Assembly: GCF_033958435.1 (NCBI RefSeq)
Contig: NC_134137.1
Coordinates: forward strand, 248,418,501 to 248,482,500
DNA length: 64,000 bases
From: Carettochelys insculpta
Lineage: Eukaryota; Chordata; Testudines; Carettochelyidae
Reading direction: 5' to 3'
The notes under the pieces were generated by a model, which searched no databases, had not been told where the DNA came from, and was given only the letters and a program-made list of their open reading frames with translations. The position numbers and the translations under genes were made by a program. Below, piece by piece: positions 11,857 to 23,582 of the stretch (position 1 is the first letter of the stretch; every line of letters starts with the position of its first letter).

Positions 11857-12503
11857 AGGAATGTTTATTCCTCAGAGCATATTAACTAAAACTAAAACTA
11901 ATCTGTTTGCTAACCATCCTCTTTTCCTACTGATGCAAACCCACAAGTTTCATGGGATCTTTGATCTGGTGGTGGTGCTAAAAGAGGCATCATTATCCCA
12001 TGTATCTTTAAGTAACTTGCTTCATATTTGCTATGATAATGAGATTTTTGGGCAAGGCTCAGGTTTTAATGCTGTTGTTAAATCTCCTGTGGAAGAGATG
12101 TCCTTAAGAATGAGTCTTTAAATAAGTGCCCTTTTTCTTAAAATTTATGACTCACAAGATCACTAGAGACAATATTCTTTGGAGAAGAGCAAAGACATTA
12201 CACAGTGCTTCCTCAAATAGAAAAAAATTGCAGTAAGAAGTAAATCATCAGCTATTTCAAATGCTTTCCAAATGCATCATAAATTGTTGTAGGAAAGATG
12301 CAATAACAACATTAATTTTAGGACTTCTTTAGTAGAGATGGAAATGCATTGATTGGACTTTTGTTTTATTTAACTAGCATGATATATGTTCTTTTTTAGT
12401 TTGGTTTGTTATTTTTTTTTAAATATACAAGTGGCCTAAAAGGATATAAACCATAATACCAAGATATCGTAGGGAAAAAAGAAACAAATAAAACCCACAC
12501 AAA
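11857..12503. other. No gene seen; AT-rich
   Basis: Unique-looking AT-rich intronic sequence. Confidence 0.5.
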
Positions 12504-12906
12504 GGCTATGTCTACACTAGCCAAAAACTTCAAAATGGCCATGCAAATGGCCATTTTGAAGTTTACTAATGAAGTGCTGAAATACATATTCAGCGCCTCA
12601 TTAGCATGCGGGCGGCCGCGGCACTTCAAAATTGACGCGGCTCGCCACCGCACGGCTCATCCAGACGGGGCTCCTTTTTGGAAGGACCCTGCCTAATTTG
12701 AAGTCCCCTTATTCCTATCTGCTTCGAAGTAGCCGGGGTCCTTTCGAAAAGGAGCCCCGTCTGGACGAGCTGCGTCAATTTTGAAGTGCTGCGGCCGCCC
12801 GCATACTAATGAGGCGCTGAATATGTATTTCAGCGCTTTATTAGTAAACTTCAAAATGGCCATTTGCATGGCCATTTTGAAGTTTTTGGCTAGTGTAGAC
12901 ATAGCC
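12504..12906. mobile_element. Palindromic Harbinger-type MITE, 403 bp
   Basis: The ends GGCTATGTCTACACTAGCC and GGCTAGTGTAGACATAGCC are perfect inverted repeats. They are flanked by AAA on both sides (12501-12503 and 12907-12909). It is the same family as 5394-5829, sharing the AACTTCAAAATGGCC subterminal block and the central GGAGCCCCGTCTGGACGAG-type core. Non-coding. Its better preserved ends suggest it is younger than the copy at 5394. Confidence 0.9.
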
Positions 12907-12966
12907 AAAGTGTTGCATGTCTTCCAGAGACCACATGAAATGGTTCAAAAAACCCTGCAACACCAT

Positions 12967-13677
12967 GGCTACGTCTACACGTGAAGCCAACATCGAAATA
13001 GCTTATTTCGATGTAGCAACATCGAAATAGGCTATTTCGATGAATAACGTCTACACGTCCTCCAGGGCTGGCAACGTCGACGTTCAACTTCGACGTTGCG
13101 CGGCACCACATCAAAATAGGTGCTGCGAGGGTACGTCTACACGCCAAAGTAGCACACATCGAAATAAGGGTGCCAGGCACAGCTGCAGACAGGGTCACAG
13201 GGCGGACTGAACAGCAAGCCGCTCCCTTAAAGGGCCCCTCCCACACACAGTTGCACTAAACAACACAAGATACACAGAGCCGACAACTGGTTGCAGACCC
13301 TGTGCCTGCAGCATGGATCCCCAGCTGCCGCAGCAGCAGCCAGAAGCCCTGGGCTAAGGGCTGCTGCCCACGGTGACCATAGAGCCCCGCAGGGGCTGGA
13401 GAGAGAGCATCTCTCAACCCCCCAGCTGATGGCCGCCATGGAGGACCCAGCAATTTCGACGTTGCGGGACGCAGATCGTCTACACGGTCCCTACTTCGAC
13501 GTTGAACGTCGAAGTAGGGCGCTATTCCGATCCCCTCATGAGGTTAGCGACTTCGACGTCTCGCCGCCTAACGTCGAAGTTAACTTCGAAATAGCGCCCG
13601 ACGCGTGTAGCCGCAACGGGCGCTATTTCGAAGTTAGTGCCGCTACTTCGAAGTAGCGTGCACGTGTAGACACAGCT
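12967..13677 (+). mobile_element. Harbinger internal-deletion derivative, 711 bp
   Basis: The ends are GGCTACGTCTACACG and CGTGTAGACACAGCT, with a 3-bp duplication CAT (12964-12966 and 13678-13680). The left part carries the promoter-side block CCCTTAAAGGGCCCCTCCC and a short glutamine-codon run, as in the transposase side of the element at 20339. The right part carries the block AGAGCCCCGCAGGGGCTGGA and GCTGATGGCCGCCATGGAGG found at the other end of that element. Everything between, meaning both genes, is gone. Open frames inside are remnants and not genes. CpG content is high, with repeated TTCGAAAT and ATCGAAATA words near the ends. Confidence 0.9.
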
Positions 13678-13680
13678 CAT

Positions 13681-15107
13681 GTGTCCAAGTCAGACCCATT
13701 ATATTGGTGTAGCACTTTTATTTCATTGCAATGTTTTTCATATTGGAAAATAGGGCTTTGTGATCTTTTTTTAGAGGAAGTTGTAAGAACTAGATTATTT
13801 TTCTTTCTCTCTGGACACACTGACAAAAAAAAGTTGGAGTGAGGCTAACACTAGCAGGGATGCTCCTGTGGGCTTTTATCAAAGCACTTTGATGACAGAG
13901 ATAGCGTAGTAACTTGTTGCACTTTTTCACTGGCCTCACAGAGAAACATCAAGCTCTCCTTTTGTGTACCTTGCCTTTCCCATCCTTGTCACCCTGGACC
14001 TTTGTTCGTAGAATAGTTCTAAAGGCTAACAAACCTTACAGTTTTCTTGGACACAAGCATCTTGAAGACATCATAAATGGAAACCAATACAAACACTTCA
14101 TGTTTCTTGATGATTCATTGGAGCATATTTCAAATGTTACCAAAACTATATTAGCAGTTATGAGGCAGGAAAATGCTCAATGATTCATTAGACCATAGTA
14201 TTTCAAAGGTCACCATAACCAAAAGAACATTAGCAGTTATGAAGCAAAATAAGAGATATCTTATTTCATCAGGTTGAGGGAAGGAACCAAATCTAATTAA
14301 GAAATATATTTCTTTCAATTCAAAGTAAGGAACAACCACATCCATGGAACTATCTTTTCAGGAGTTAACCTGACTTTGAAAAGGTTTGTTTGGGAAAAAT
14401 ACTAACTGAATCTCAAATCTCTTGCTACTCAGTCAAGATCAGACTATGTCATGAAATACTCTGCTCTCTGGAAGTCCACTGGCTGAAGTGCAAAAAATTT
14501 TAATAGATCTTTTGGGATGGGTGGAATTTGTAACATTCTTATATTTGATTTTTTTAATTTCTGTGGTTAGGCCAAATTTTGCAATTAATAAGCAAATCAC
14601 AAATGACTCGAGATAACGTGCACATTGCTACACCATATTTTGCAACCTTAATTCAGGCTAATCTCCCATTGAGATTTGTATCCTGGCAGGAATCTTGCTA
14701 TGGTTGTAAGTTTCCAAACAAATTTGTGATTCTGGAAAATTTGACTAATGTGGGTGAAGTTATCAGTAATGAGCTTTTTTTCCAGCTGTTCAATCCAGAA
14801 TTGGCTTTCTAGTTTTAGGAAGATATATCTTTTCATATGGGAAGTATAAATATTCAAGTGGTTGTCTCAGATCACCCCTACAGGTTATCCAACATGTTTA
14901 ACAATATGACCAAGAAAAGTAAATCTGTCCAGTAACCCACTCACAGGTTTTTCAATTTGTACAACTCTTACTGTTACAAAATACAGCCATTGTAACTCAG
15001 CTGTATTAGAGAAGAGGGCTGGCTTTATGTTTTTGACCTAGGACTGGGACTTAGTCCTGAGTTTCTGCTTTGCTATGGTCCTGTTGCACATTATTTAATC
15101 TCTTTCT
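13681..15107. other. No gene seen; AT-rich spacer between two Harbinger derivatives
   Basis: Unique-looking AT-rich sequence. The same local words (TTCATTGGAGCATATTTCAAA and TTCATTAGACCATAGTATTTC types) occur at 14113 and 14183, a weak tandem duplication of about 70 bp. No gene seen. Confidence 0.45.
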
Positions 15108-15818
15108 GGCCGTGTCTACACGTGCACGTTACTTCGAAGTAGCAGCGCCAACTTCGAAATGGCGCCCGTCACGGCTACACGTGTTGGGCGCTATTTCGAA
15201 GTTGAAATCGACATTAGGGAGCGAGATGTCGAAATCGCTAACCCCATGAGGGGATGGGAGTAGCACCCTACTTCGAAGTTGAACGTCGAAGTAGGGCACG
15301 TGTAGACAATCCGCGTCCCGCAACATTGAAATAGCGGGGTCCGCCATGGCGGCCATCAGCTGAGGAGTTGAGAGACGCTCTCTCTCCAGCCCCTGCGGGG
15401 CTCTATGGTCACCGTGTGCAGCAGCCCTTAGCCCAGGGCTTCTGGCTGCTGCTGCTGCAGCTGGGGATCCATGCTGCATGCACAGGGTCTGCAACCAGTT
15501 GTCGGCTCTGTGGATCTTGTGTTGTTTAGTGCAAGTGTGTCTGGGAGGGGCCCTTTAAGGGAGCGGCTTGCTGTTGAGTCTGCCCTGTGACCCTGTCTGC
15601 AGCTGTTCCTGGCACCCTTATTTCGATGTGTGCTACTTTGGCGTGTAGACGTTCCCTCCCAGCGCCTATTTCGATGTGGTGCTGCCCAACGTCGAAGCTG
15701 AACGTCGACGTTGCCAGCCCTGGAGAACGTGTAGACGTTATTCATCGAAATAGCCTATTTCGATGTTGCTACATCGAAATAAGCTATTTCGATGTAGCAT
15801 GCACATGTAGATGTAGCC
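15108..15818 (-). mobile_element. Harbinger internal-deletion derivative, 711 bp, inverted copy
   Basis: It has the same length and contents as 12967-13677 but the opposite orientation: the AGAGCCCCGCAGGGGCTGGA block is now on the left, reverse-complemented, and CCTTTAAGGGAGCGGC is on the right. The ends are GGCCGTGTCTACACG and CATGTAGATGTAGCC. The 3-bp duplication is TCT (15105-15107 and 15819-15821), different from the other copy, so the two inserted independently. Non-coding. Confidence 0.9.
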
Positions 15819-15821
15819 TCT

Positions 15822-17418
15822 GTCTTTTTTCCTTTCAAATCGCTGGGCCCCAGAGCAACTGTCCCCTTTGCCGTCCTTCTTCATGTCCCTGGCTTTATGC
15901 TGCCACTTTACTGCACCTAAACTTTTTCACTTAAGGGGGTGAAAAATCACCCACCTGAGTACAGCAAGTTTCAGCTTTGTAAAGCAGTGAGGCTAGTGCT
16001 ACTGCTCTGGCAACCCACTCCACTCCACTGCACTCATTGGGGTGGGGTGTTTTGGTGCATTGGTGCCAGAACTCCACAGCAATGTTAACGCACCATAGTA
16101 GCACCTCTTTGATATTTCTTGAGTGGGCATACCCTTAGTTTTAGTGAGCCAATCAACATAGCTATTTTAAACACGAATTAGCAAACTGTGTAAGTGAAGG
16201 GGCCTAGACTTCAGAAACTTCTAAGTCAGTTGCAAAACTCCTATTACTTTAATAGGATCAACATTTCCCCTTGGGATAATGTAACCTTCAGACACTGTAA
16301 AACACTCAGTTTTTCCTCAGACTTTTCTGAGAGAATGTTGCAATCAGGAAGGGTGGAGGTCTCATTTCTTATATTTGGGGTTGTATTCTTACTTGTACAA
16401 TGCCTATAAATTTGCATCAGTAGTGTCGTTTTTTCCCCATTAATGCATAAATTTGAAAAATGAGGATCCTTCCTTATCTCAGGTAGGATGAGTGTCTGAG
16501 GTTTAATATGAAGTCCTTGTGTGGAAGGCATCATAGAAACACAAAATATCACTATTATATACCTGATCAATATGTATTACAACATTTTGCAATAAGGATT
16601 GTAATATTCAATCTAGTGCTGCAGGTAACATACTATAGTTGAAAAACTAGTGTGTGGACTGTTGCTTACTGCAATGAAATAAACAGTACAGTGTTGCAAG
16701 TTCTTCTCTCTCATATTCCTTTGGCAAAATCAGATCTAAAAACATATCTTGATGCTTAAGGTATGAAAATCTAAAATTATTTTCTATAATGATTCTTTAT
16801 TACATTGTTTAAAATCACAGAAATAAAAAATATCTGGTCCTTTGAACATGTCTCCTTCATTTCTTGAAGAAATATTTAACCAAATGCTGGCATGGCAACA
16901 ATTGAAACATTATCTTTCAAACTATTTTAGAGCCCAAACATTTTTGGAGGTATGCTGAAGTCTATGTGATACCTTCAGTATTCCCCAGATATCCCCAGTG
17001 CTAGAGTTTGCAATTGAATCTCTAATTTAGATGAAAGATGTATAAAATGGATGTGAGCAGACAGATTTCTGTTGGATATGTATTTAATCAGATTCAGAGC
17101 ATAAATATTTTATTCAAATTCAATTGCAATTTAATTGTACTAAATTAAATTCCAACCTCTGCTTTTATAACTGGGACTACAGAAGGAGATTAACGTTTCT
17201 AAGAAAAAAACACTCCTTTCAATCAAACTATGCCAAAGTCTGAAGAATTATCATTGCAGACGCAGACAGCATGTGGATATTGGGATCTGTATCCTTTGAT
17301 AGATTTCCGGGGGGAGGGGGAAGTCAAGCCAAATGTTCCATTTGCAGCAGTCTACAGAAATCTTCAGAGTGGAATAAATTGGATTTGGCTCTAACATTTT
17401 AAAAAGCAAGCCATACTT
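15822..17418. other. No gene seen; AT-rich
   Basis: Unique-looking AT-rich sequence with no recognisable gene or element ends. Confidence 0.5.
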
Positions 17419-17690
17419 TATGTTTTGTGTTACTTACAATAAGACTGGGTCTAATTCCAAAACCCACAGAAGTCAAAGATTTCCGTTTTCAATGGGCTTT
17501 CGATCAGGCCCTGCATGAGCTACTGTTATGTTTCTGTGCCAAGTAGAGTAAATTTCATTAGATTCATTCCAGTGATCTTTGAAGATTCAATTGAATCTCC
17601 AGATCAATGCCCACTGAAATCAATGGAAGTCTTTGACGTCTGTGGGTTTTGGGAATAGACCCAGTCTTATTGCAAGTTACACAGCATAAC
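17419..17690. repeat. Long imperfect inverted repeat (arms about 85 bp, spacer about 100 bp)
   Basis: The left arm (about 17419-17508) contains ATAAGACTGGGTCTA, CCAAAACCCACAGA and GTCAAAGA. The right arm (about 17607-17690) contains their inverses TCTTTGAC, TCTGTGGGTTTTGGGAATAG and ACCCAGTCTTAT in the expected order. The arms differ by scattered substitutions. Structurally it is a palindromic MITE or an inverted duplication. I do not recognise the family, and the ends lack the GGC...GCC motif of the Harbinger MITEs. Confidence 0.7.
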
Positions 17691-20202
17691 AGTTGATGAA
17701 TGTCAACCACTATGGCAAAAATAGGGATGGCCTCTGTTGGAGTTGGATTGTTTAAAGTCTTTGTACAAGATCCACATCTTTCTCTGCCTGTACAATATGA
17801 AACATGTTTTTAAAGCTCAATAAACATCACACTTACAACAGAGTGAACGTGGTTAGATAAAATGAGTATATTTAGTCTAAACTCTGCTTGTTTACCTGAG
17901 CATTTGTTGAGGTTCCCAAGTGTAAAACTTTTGTGTTGTTGTTGTTGTTAGCTATTATGTATCACTGTGCCTTTAGTTTCCACTGGAGTTGGAAGCAGAA
18001 TTATTGAAATACTAGCAGAGAAAAATCTGTTGTTGGGGTATTTTTGACTTTGCTCAGTCAAGTATATGTGCATTTATAAGAAGACTGGCTCTGCTGAGAA
18101 TTCTAGAGCGTAGTGGCTTTGCTAACCACCTGTGGACATTCTCCCTTTTAGCTAGTTAGCTGACCTGAACTTATAGCTGAATGAATACATACTTGTCAGC
18201 AGAGCCAGTCTAGTAAAAGGTCCTTCTTGCCACTGCAGTTCTTACTCATCTCTTCTTTTTAAATTTTAAAATGGACAGAGGATCTCACAGCTCATCCAGG
18301 AAGGACTTCAGGGAGAGAGAAAAAAACTTTAAAAATAAGCTGAAACACTGATGATGATGTTTCTTCTTAGTCCAGTGCTTTCACTTTATATTGGTCTTTT
18401 TATAATACTGGTTCACTAGGTAAGACATCATACACATGAGTTCGTTTGGGAATTATCAATGCTATAGAAGTTGGTTTAAAGTTTTCCTTGTACCCTTGGT
18501 GATGGGAATTTCATCAATGATATAAATGGTGCTTTTGCCTCACATAAAATCCAGATTCAAACTGTTTTAAGAGCTAAAATGCATATCTAAAAATATTTCA
18601 ACCATTAGCAAAATGAATGTGATATTTTTCTTTACTGTGGGTGCAGTTTGTCCCTTGTCCTTTCCCAGCTTGACAGTACAGAAGAAAGTGTCTTACAGTC
18701 CAAGACAGATTTTCTGTCTTAGGCCTTGTAATTTCAATTGCTTACTTTTTCATGTGCTTATTTTATGTGTGCAAAATATGTGATGGGGATTGTTTTTGTT
18801 TTTTGGTATGCAGCAACTAGTCTGATGACTAACTGTCCCTGTGTGCATGTACTGTATATTAGTTATTTGTGTGCATAACTCAGGAAGTGCAATTGAAATC
18901 ATGCAATTGAATGTCTTTGTCTTTAACATTCTGAGCTGCATATACTGAGGACATAAAGGGCTTCATAAATGCTGTAGCACAAATTATCTGAGGGGAAAAG
19001 TTTACAATAATTAAGACAGCTGTGGTGTTGGTAACAATTTAGTATTGGAGATGAAGAGGGATGGACGTGTTTTATGTGTGTTATTTATGATGTCAAAGGA
19101 AGACGAGCCCTGAAAATTCTCTACAGAGGATACACTAGTCTTGATTTTCAGCAGTCCTTGGTAAAGTTTTTGCACTGTGCTTAGATAAACAGGTCAGTCT
19201 TAGAACTCTCATTAGCCTTAACTACACACTTTCTAATACACATTTCCTATAGATTACTGAGAGTTGTTGCTAATATCATGGTAGCACAGGGAGCCAAATA
19301 TGGACCAAACTCCCAAGTGACTTAGGAACCTAAATCTAATTTTCAAAAGTGACTTAGGCACCATGAATAAGATTGAGGCTCCTACATGCCAAAGACACTT
19401 TTAAAAATTGAATTTCGGCTTTTTAGTCATTCAGGGTATGTCTTGACTGCAGCATTAGCCTAGAGTTAGTGGCCTCTACCCAGCAGACCCTGTGTTAGAG
19501 AACCTAGAGCTTCAAACTCTACCCTGATTGTCAAGCACAGATTAAGAATTTTCTAACCTGGATTCAAAGTCATTGCTCTGGTGTCCACACTGCGGTACGC
19601 AGACTTTACTGTAACCAGCCATATGCCACTCTAGCCCCTTGACCCTGCTGACATGATGTTCATGATGACAGTTTTTCACAGAGCTGGACTGTACTTTCAC
19701 GGGGAGGCTGGCACACTATTCCTGTCAAATGACATTATCATGAATGGAATTACTGTCCTTCCCAGTATTCTGGAGGACCTGGTTCATCTCCTTTTGCCAA
19801 AGTTTATAAAACCATATCCTGATATCAGAAGCCCTGGCAAAGGAAGATTTAATTTCACTCTCAGCAGGGGTAAAGCAGCTGTTGAATGTATTTGGCAGCT
19901 TGAAAACTCATTGGAGCAGAGCTGCTCATACTGTAGGTGCAGGGGGTTGGAGATGGCATCCCATAGCTTGAAGTGGTTTCTACTATAAACAAGATTTAAG
20001 GTTTGGTTCAATGGCTGAAAACACCCCCACTACACAGATTGTTCCAGCGCATTTGTCTGGAGATGTCTACAGATCCATTTGGATCCCAATGTCACCAATG
20101 CCATGTGTATTACTGTGGCTTGCTGTGCTCTTCACAGCCTGTTAAACCAGGGGCCAGCCATTTTCTTCTGAATATACCTGGGTTAGTGAGGTACTGCTTA
20201 GC
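17691..20202. other. No gene seen; AT-rich unique sequence
   Basis: I see nothing coding and no firm repeat ends. Open frames near 19653-19988 and 20003-20332 have no similarity I recognise and no splice-site support. Confidence 0.45.
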
Positions 20203-20282
20203 AAAGGGGTCAGCAACCTCTGGCACATGTACCAAGAGCGGCATGCTAGCCAATTTTCTTCAGCACATGAGGTGGAAGCTCA
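20203..20282 (+). repeat. Possible hAT-type terminal fragment
   Basis: AAAGGGGTCAGCAACCTCTGG resembles the CAGGGGTCAGCAA-type end of some hAT elements, followed by GGCATGCTAGCCAATTTT. The opposite end is not visible, so this is one solo end or a fragment. Confidence 0.35.
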
Positions 20283-20700
20283 TCACGCCCCTCCCTGGGA
20301 GCTTGATTAAAGCCATGCCACCTGTGGGTTAACAAAAGGGCTATGTCTACACTAGGACACTACATCGAAGTAGACTACTTCAAAGTAGCAACATCGAAAT
20401 AGGATACTTTGACGCGTATCATCCACACATCCTTGGGGGCTGCTGCTGTCGTTTTTCAATGTCAAAGTAGCGACAGGGAAGGTCAAAAGGAGCCACCCCG
20501 GAAGGAAATGCGGAGTGTCCACACACACAAGCGCTCCCCGTCGAAATAAGGGCCTGCGGACTGGGTCACAGACTGGACTAGCCCTTCCAGGACAACAGCA
20601 AGCCACTCCTTTAAAGGGCCCCTCCCAGACACACCCGGCCTGCACAGCACGAGGTCTGCAGAGTGCTAGCCACACTCTCACAGACCAACACACAGCAGCT

Positions 20701-20708
20701 ATGGACCC

Positions 20709-20746
<38 letters not shown>

Positions 20747-22039
20747 TGGAAGCCTTCCAGGTTGTCACCCAGGGACCCTCCCAGGGGGCAGATGGGGATG
20801 CCCCTGACCACCGGGCTCCCTTGTTCCTCCCCTACCGGGTGCTCCGCCACCTCTGGAGCTACCCCACCAGCTCTGAGTGGTGGGAGCAGCTGGTCATGGG
20901 GGAGTGGGATGATGACCAGTGGCTGCAGAACTTCCGCATGTGCTGGCAGACCTTCCTGGAGCTCTGCCAGTGGCTCACCCCTGCACCGAGGCACCAAGAC
21001 ACCCGGATGCAGTGCTCGCTCCCCGTCGAGAAGACAGTTGCAATAGCTGTGTGGAAGCTGGCTGCTCCAGACAGCTACCACTCTGTGGGACACCAGTTTG
21101 GAGTGGGAAAGGCCACAGTCAGGGCCGTCATTATGGAGGTAAGGAGGCCTGGGCATGCACCCACTGGGGGGTGGGGGGGCCAGGGAGGGGGCTGGGTGTG
21201 GGGATGGGGAGGGAGGGGTGCCGGAGAGGGAGGGGCTGGGCAGGGGGTGCCTGGGGAGGTGCCCAGGAGGGGGGCGTGGGGGGAGGGGCCTGGGGAACCC
21301 TGCACACCCTCATGGGCGCTTGTGTTCCCTCCCCACAGGTGGTCCATGCACTCAATACCATGCTGCTCCAGAGGGTCATCTGAGTCGGGGACCCGGATGC
21401 AGCCATTGCTGGATTTGCTGCCATGGGGTTCCTGAACTGCTTCGGGGCCCTGGATGGGACCCACATCCCCATTCGCGCCCCAGACCACAGCAGGGCAAGA
21501 TACATCAACTGGAGGGGCTACCATTCTGTGGTCCTGCAGGTCATGGTGGACAGCTGGGGCCGCTTCCAGGATGTCTATGTGGGCTGGCCCAGCTGTACAC
21601 ACGATGCCTGTGTCTTCTGGAACTTGAGCCTGTGCCAATGGCTGGAGGCAGGACCTACACCCCCCAGAGGAAGATCTCTCTGGGGGACACCATCATGTCC
21701 CTCTGCCTCGTGGCAGACACGGCCTACCCCCTCCAGCCCTGGCTCATGCGCCCATATACCAGCCACCTCACCACCAGCCAGGTGTGCTACAATGCCCAAC
21801 TGAACCACGCCTGCCACGTGATGGAGAGAACCTATGGCCACCTGAAGGGCCACTGGTGGTGCCTCCTTGCCTGCCAGGACGTCGGCCTCCGGAACATCCC
21901 CCAGGTTGTGGGTGTGTGCTGCACACTCCACAACATTGTTGAGAGCAAGGGGGAGGCCTTCATCCAGGGGTGGGCAGTTGACGCCGGCACAGGCTTCCCC
22001 CAGCCAGCCGCTGCACCCAGTCGCCAGGGCCCACCATGA
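20701..22039 (+). pseudogene. Harbinger transposase (DDE), two exons, inactivated
   Basis: This is the DDE transposase that cuts and pastes the element. The start ATG at 20701 is followed by MDP and a run of 12 glutamines. Exon 1 (20701-21138) encodes a helical N-terminal region with WWEQLVMGEWDDDQWLQNFRM and ends GVGKATVRAVIMEV at a GTAAGG donor. The 200-bp intron ends CCCCACAG. Exon 2 begins at 21339 in phase. The catalytic acidic residues sit in GALDGTHIPI, THDACVFWN and MERTYGHLKG. Two lesions are visible: a TGA stop at 21381-21383, probably a CGA-to-TGA change since the relative has CGN there, and a -1 frameshift near 21649 between QWLEAG and TYTPQRK. The last part is open to a TGA at 22037. 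It cannot make a full transposase. Confidence 0.88.
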
Positions 22040-22270
22040 GGGAGTATGGGTCCGTGAGGCCCTGCGGGCCCATTTTGATCAGGGAGACCCCTGAGCACCT
22101 CCCTGGCCTTCCCCGGAGGGCCCTCTACACACTGCCCCCACTGAGCGCACACTGCCCTCACTGCCCACATGCCGCCCCCCCACCACCCGCACACCATCTC
22201 CTGCACAAGCATACATCTCAGGTTCTTTGGAAAATAAAACTGTGGATATTGAAAACAGGTAAACTGTCTT

Positions 22271-23148
22271 ATGTGCACAACAAAAACTGGAACCAATATA
22301 CAAGGGGAACAACTATATACAAATGGGGGACCAGCGGATAGCTCGGCCGTCGGCCCATCAATCTGGGGTGGGTGTAGAGGGGCACGACCCCCAGTGAATA
22401 TGGGTCGTGGCTCCCCCCTTGTCCACGGTCTCTGCTGCGGCCGGCTGGGGGCCAGGAGGACTGGCAGGTACGGCCGGGATGCCTCCACTGGCCAGTCTTC
22501 AGCCCCAGTAGGCTCTGGTCCTGGGGGGCTGGCAGGCGGCATGGCAGGTGGCGCAGAAGGTGGGGCGGCAGGCGGTGAGGCAGGCTGCGCTGCGGGTGGG
22601 GTGGCAGGGGGCAAGGCAGGTCAGGCGGCGGGGGGGCATCGGGTGGAGTGTCAGGGAGGGCGGCGGGGGCGGAAGCGGGGGGCAGGAGCCAGGCTACAGC
22701 CTCCTGGATCGACCTGGCTATGTCCCAGAAGACGCCCATCAATTCCTGCCATGCTGCCCAGTGCCGGGTGGACTCCTCCCTATTGAAGCAGAGCCTCTCC
22801 TTGGCCACCTTCGCCTGCAGCCAGAGAGCCGCCAGGAGCTGGGGGTCCATGGGGGCCATCCCCTGGGTCCAGCGGTGGCGTGCCCGTCCTGCTGGCCTTG
22901 GAGGTGTCCCCGGGCACTGGTGGTGCCTGACCTCCGGCGGACTCTTTGGGACCACAGAGGGTGCCTGGCTGCCTGGGGCCTCGGATGGTGCAGCTGCGGA
23001 GAGGGAGAGAGGGAGGGGAAGACTGTTAGTACTGTGCCCTGGCCTGTGGCCCGTTCCTGCTTTTTGGACCCCCGTTTGGCTGCCGGGGGTGCCTGGGTCC
23101 CCTCAGGGGACAGCCTTGGGGGTACTGTGGGAGTTGGCTGGATGCCAT
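22271..23148 (-). pseudogene. Harbinger Myb/SANT-like accessory protein, SANT exon lost
   Basis: On the minus strand an ATG at 23148 starts MASSQLPQ, matching the start MASSQPP at 31793 in the larger relative. After about 40 codons the sequence jumps to intron and then to a last exon starting at 22993 after CTCTCCGCAG. That exon encodes VPKSPPEVRHHQ and MDPQLLAALWLQ, followed by a helical stretch and a proline-rich tail. The exon carrying the SANT (Myb-type) DNA-binding domain is absent, so the product could not bind DNA in the usual way. Boundaries of the last exon's 3' end are uncertain. Confidence 0.65.
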
Positions 23149-23582
23149 GGCACTGGTTGGAGGGGTCAGGGTCTGTGGAGGGTGTGCAGGGCTGCCAAGT
23201 GCATGTGCTGCTACCTGCACGCTCTCAGCTTCCTGCCACAGGAAATCCAGGTCTGTGGTGCTTTAAGGGCTGCTGGGCGCAGTGATCATAGAGCCCCACA
23301 GGGGTTGAACAGATCGTTTCAACCCCTCAGCTGATTGCAGCCATGGAGGACCCCGCTATTTTGAAGTAGCGGGATGCAGATCGTCTACACGCGCCATACT
23401 TCAACGTTGAACGTCGATGTAGGGCACTATTTCCATCTTTGGATGGGAATAGCAATTTCGACGTCTCGCTGCCTACCATCGATTTCAACGTTGAAATAGT
23501 GCACGGCACTTGTAGATGCGACGCGTGCTATTTCAACTTTGTGCCGGCTACATTGAAGTAGCCGGCTAGGGTAGACGCACCC

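Larger units (their letters stand above)
20339..23582 (+). mobile_element. PIF/Harbinger DNA transposon, 3244 bp, decayed two-gene copy
   Basis: The ends are GGCTATGTCTACACTAG and CTAGGGTAGACGCACCC, with a 3-bp duplication AAG (20336-20338 and 23583-23585). It carries a transposase gene on the plus strand (20701-22039) and the remnant of a convergent Myb/SANT-like accessory gene on the minus strand (23148-22271). Both ends have arrays of short CGAA-containing words (ATCGAAATA, TTGAACGTCGA). Compared with the 3960-bp relative at 31362-35321 it has lost the exon encoding the SANT domain. The same two proteins, which act together in mobilising Harbinger elements, are known in this superfamily. 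Confidence 0.9.

Noticed and set aside
13291..13656. Protein-coding frame of 121 codons (with a similar one in each 711-bp copy)
   Set aside because: The frame spans a join of the two outer pieces of a Harbinger element. Conservation between copies is explained by shared descent of the element.
20709..20745. CAG repeat as an independent disease-like expansion
   Set aside because: It encodes the glutamine run at the start of the Harbinger transposase, and a similar run occurs at the same place at 34916-34957. It is part of the element.
21431..21638. Antisense frames over the Harbinger transposases
   Set aside because: They are mirror frames of the GC-rich transposase sequence and lack their own signals.
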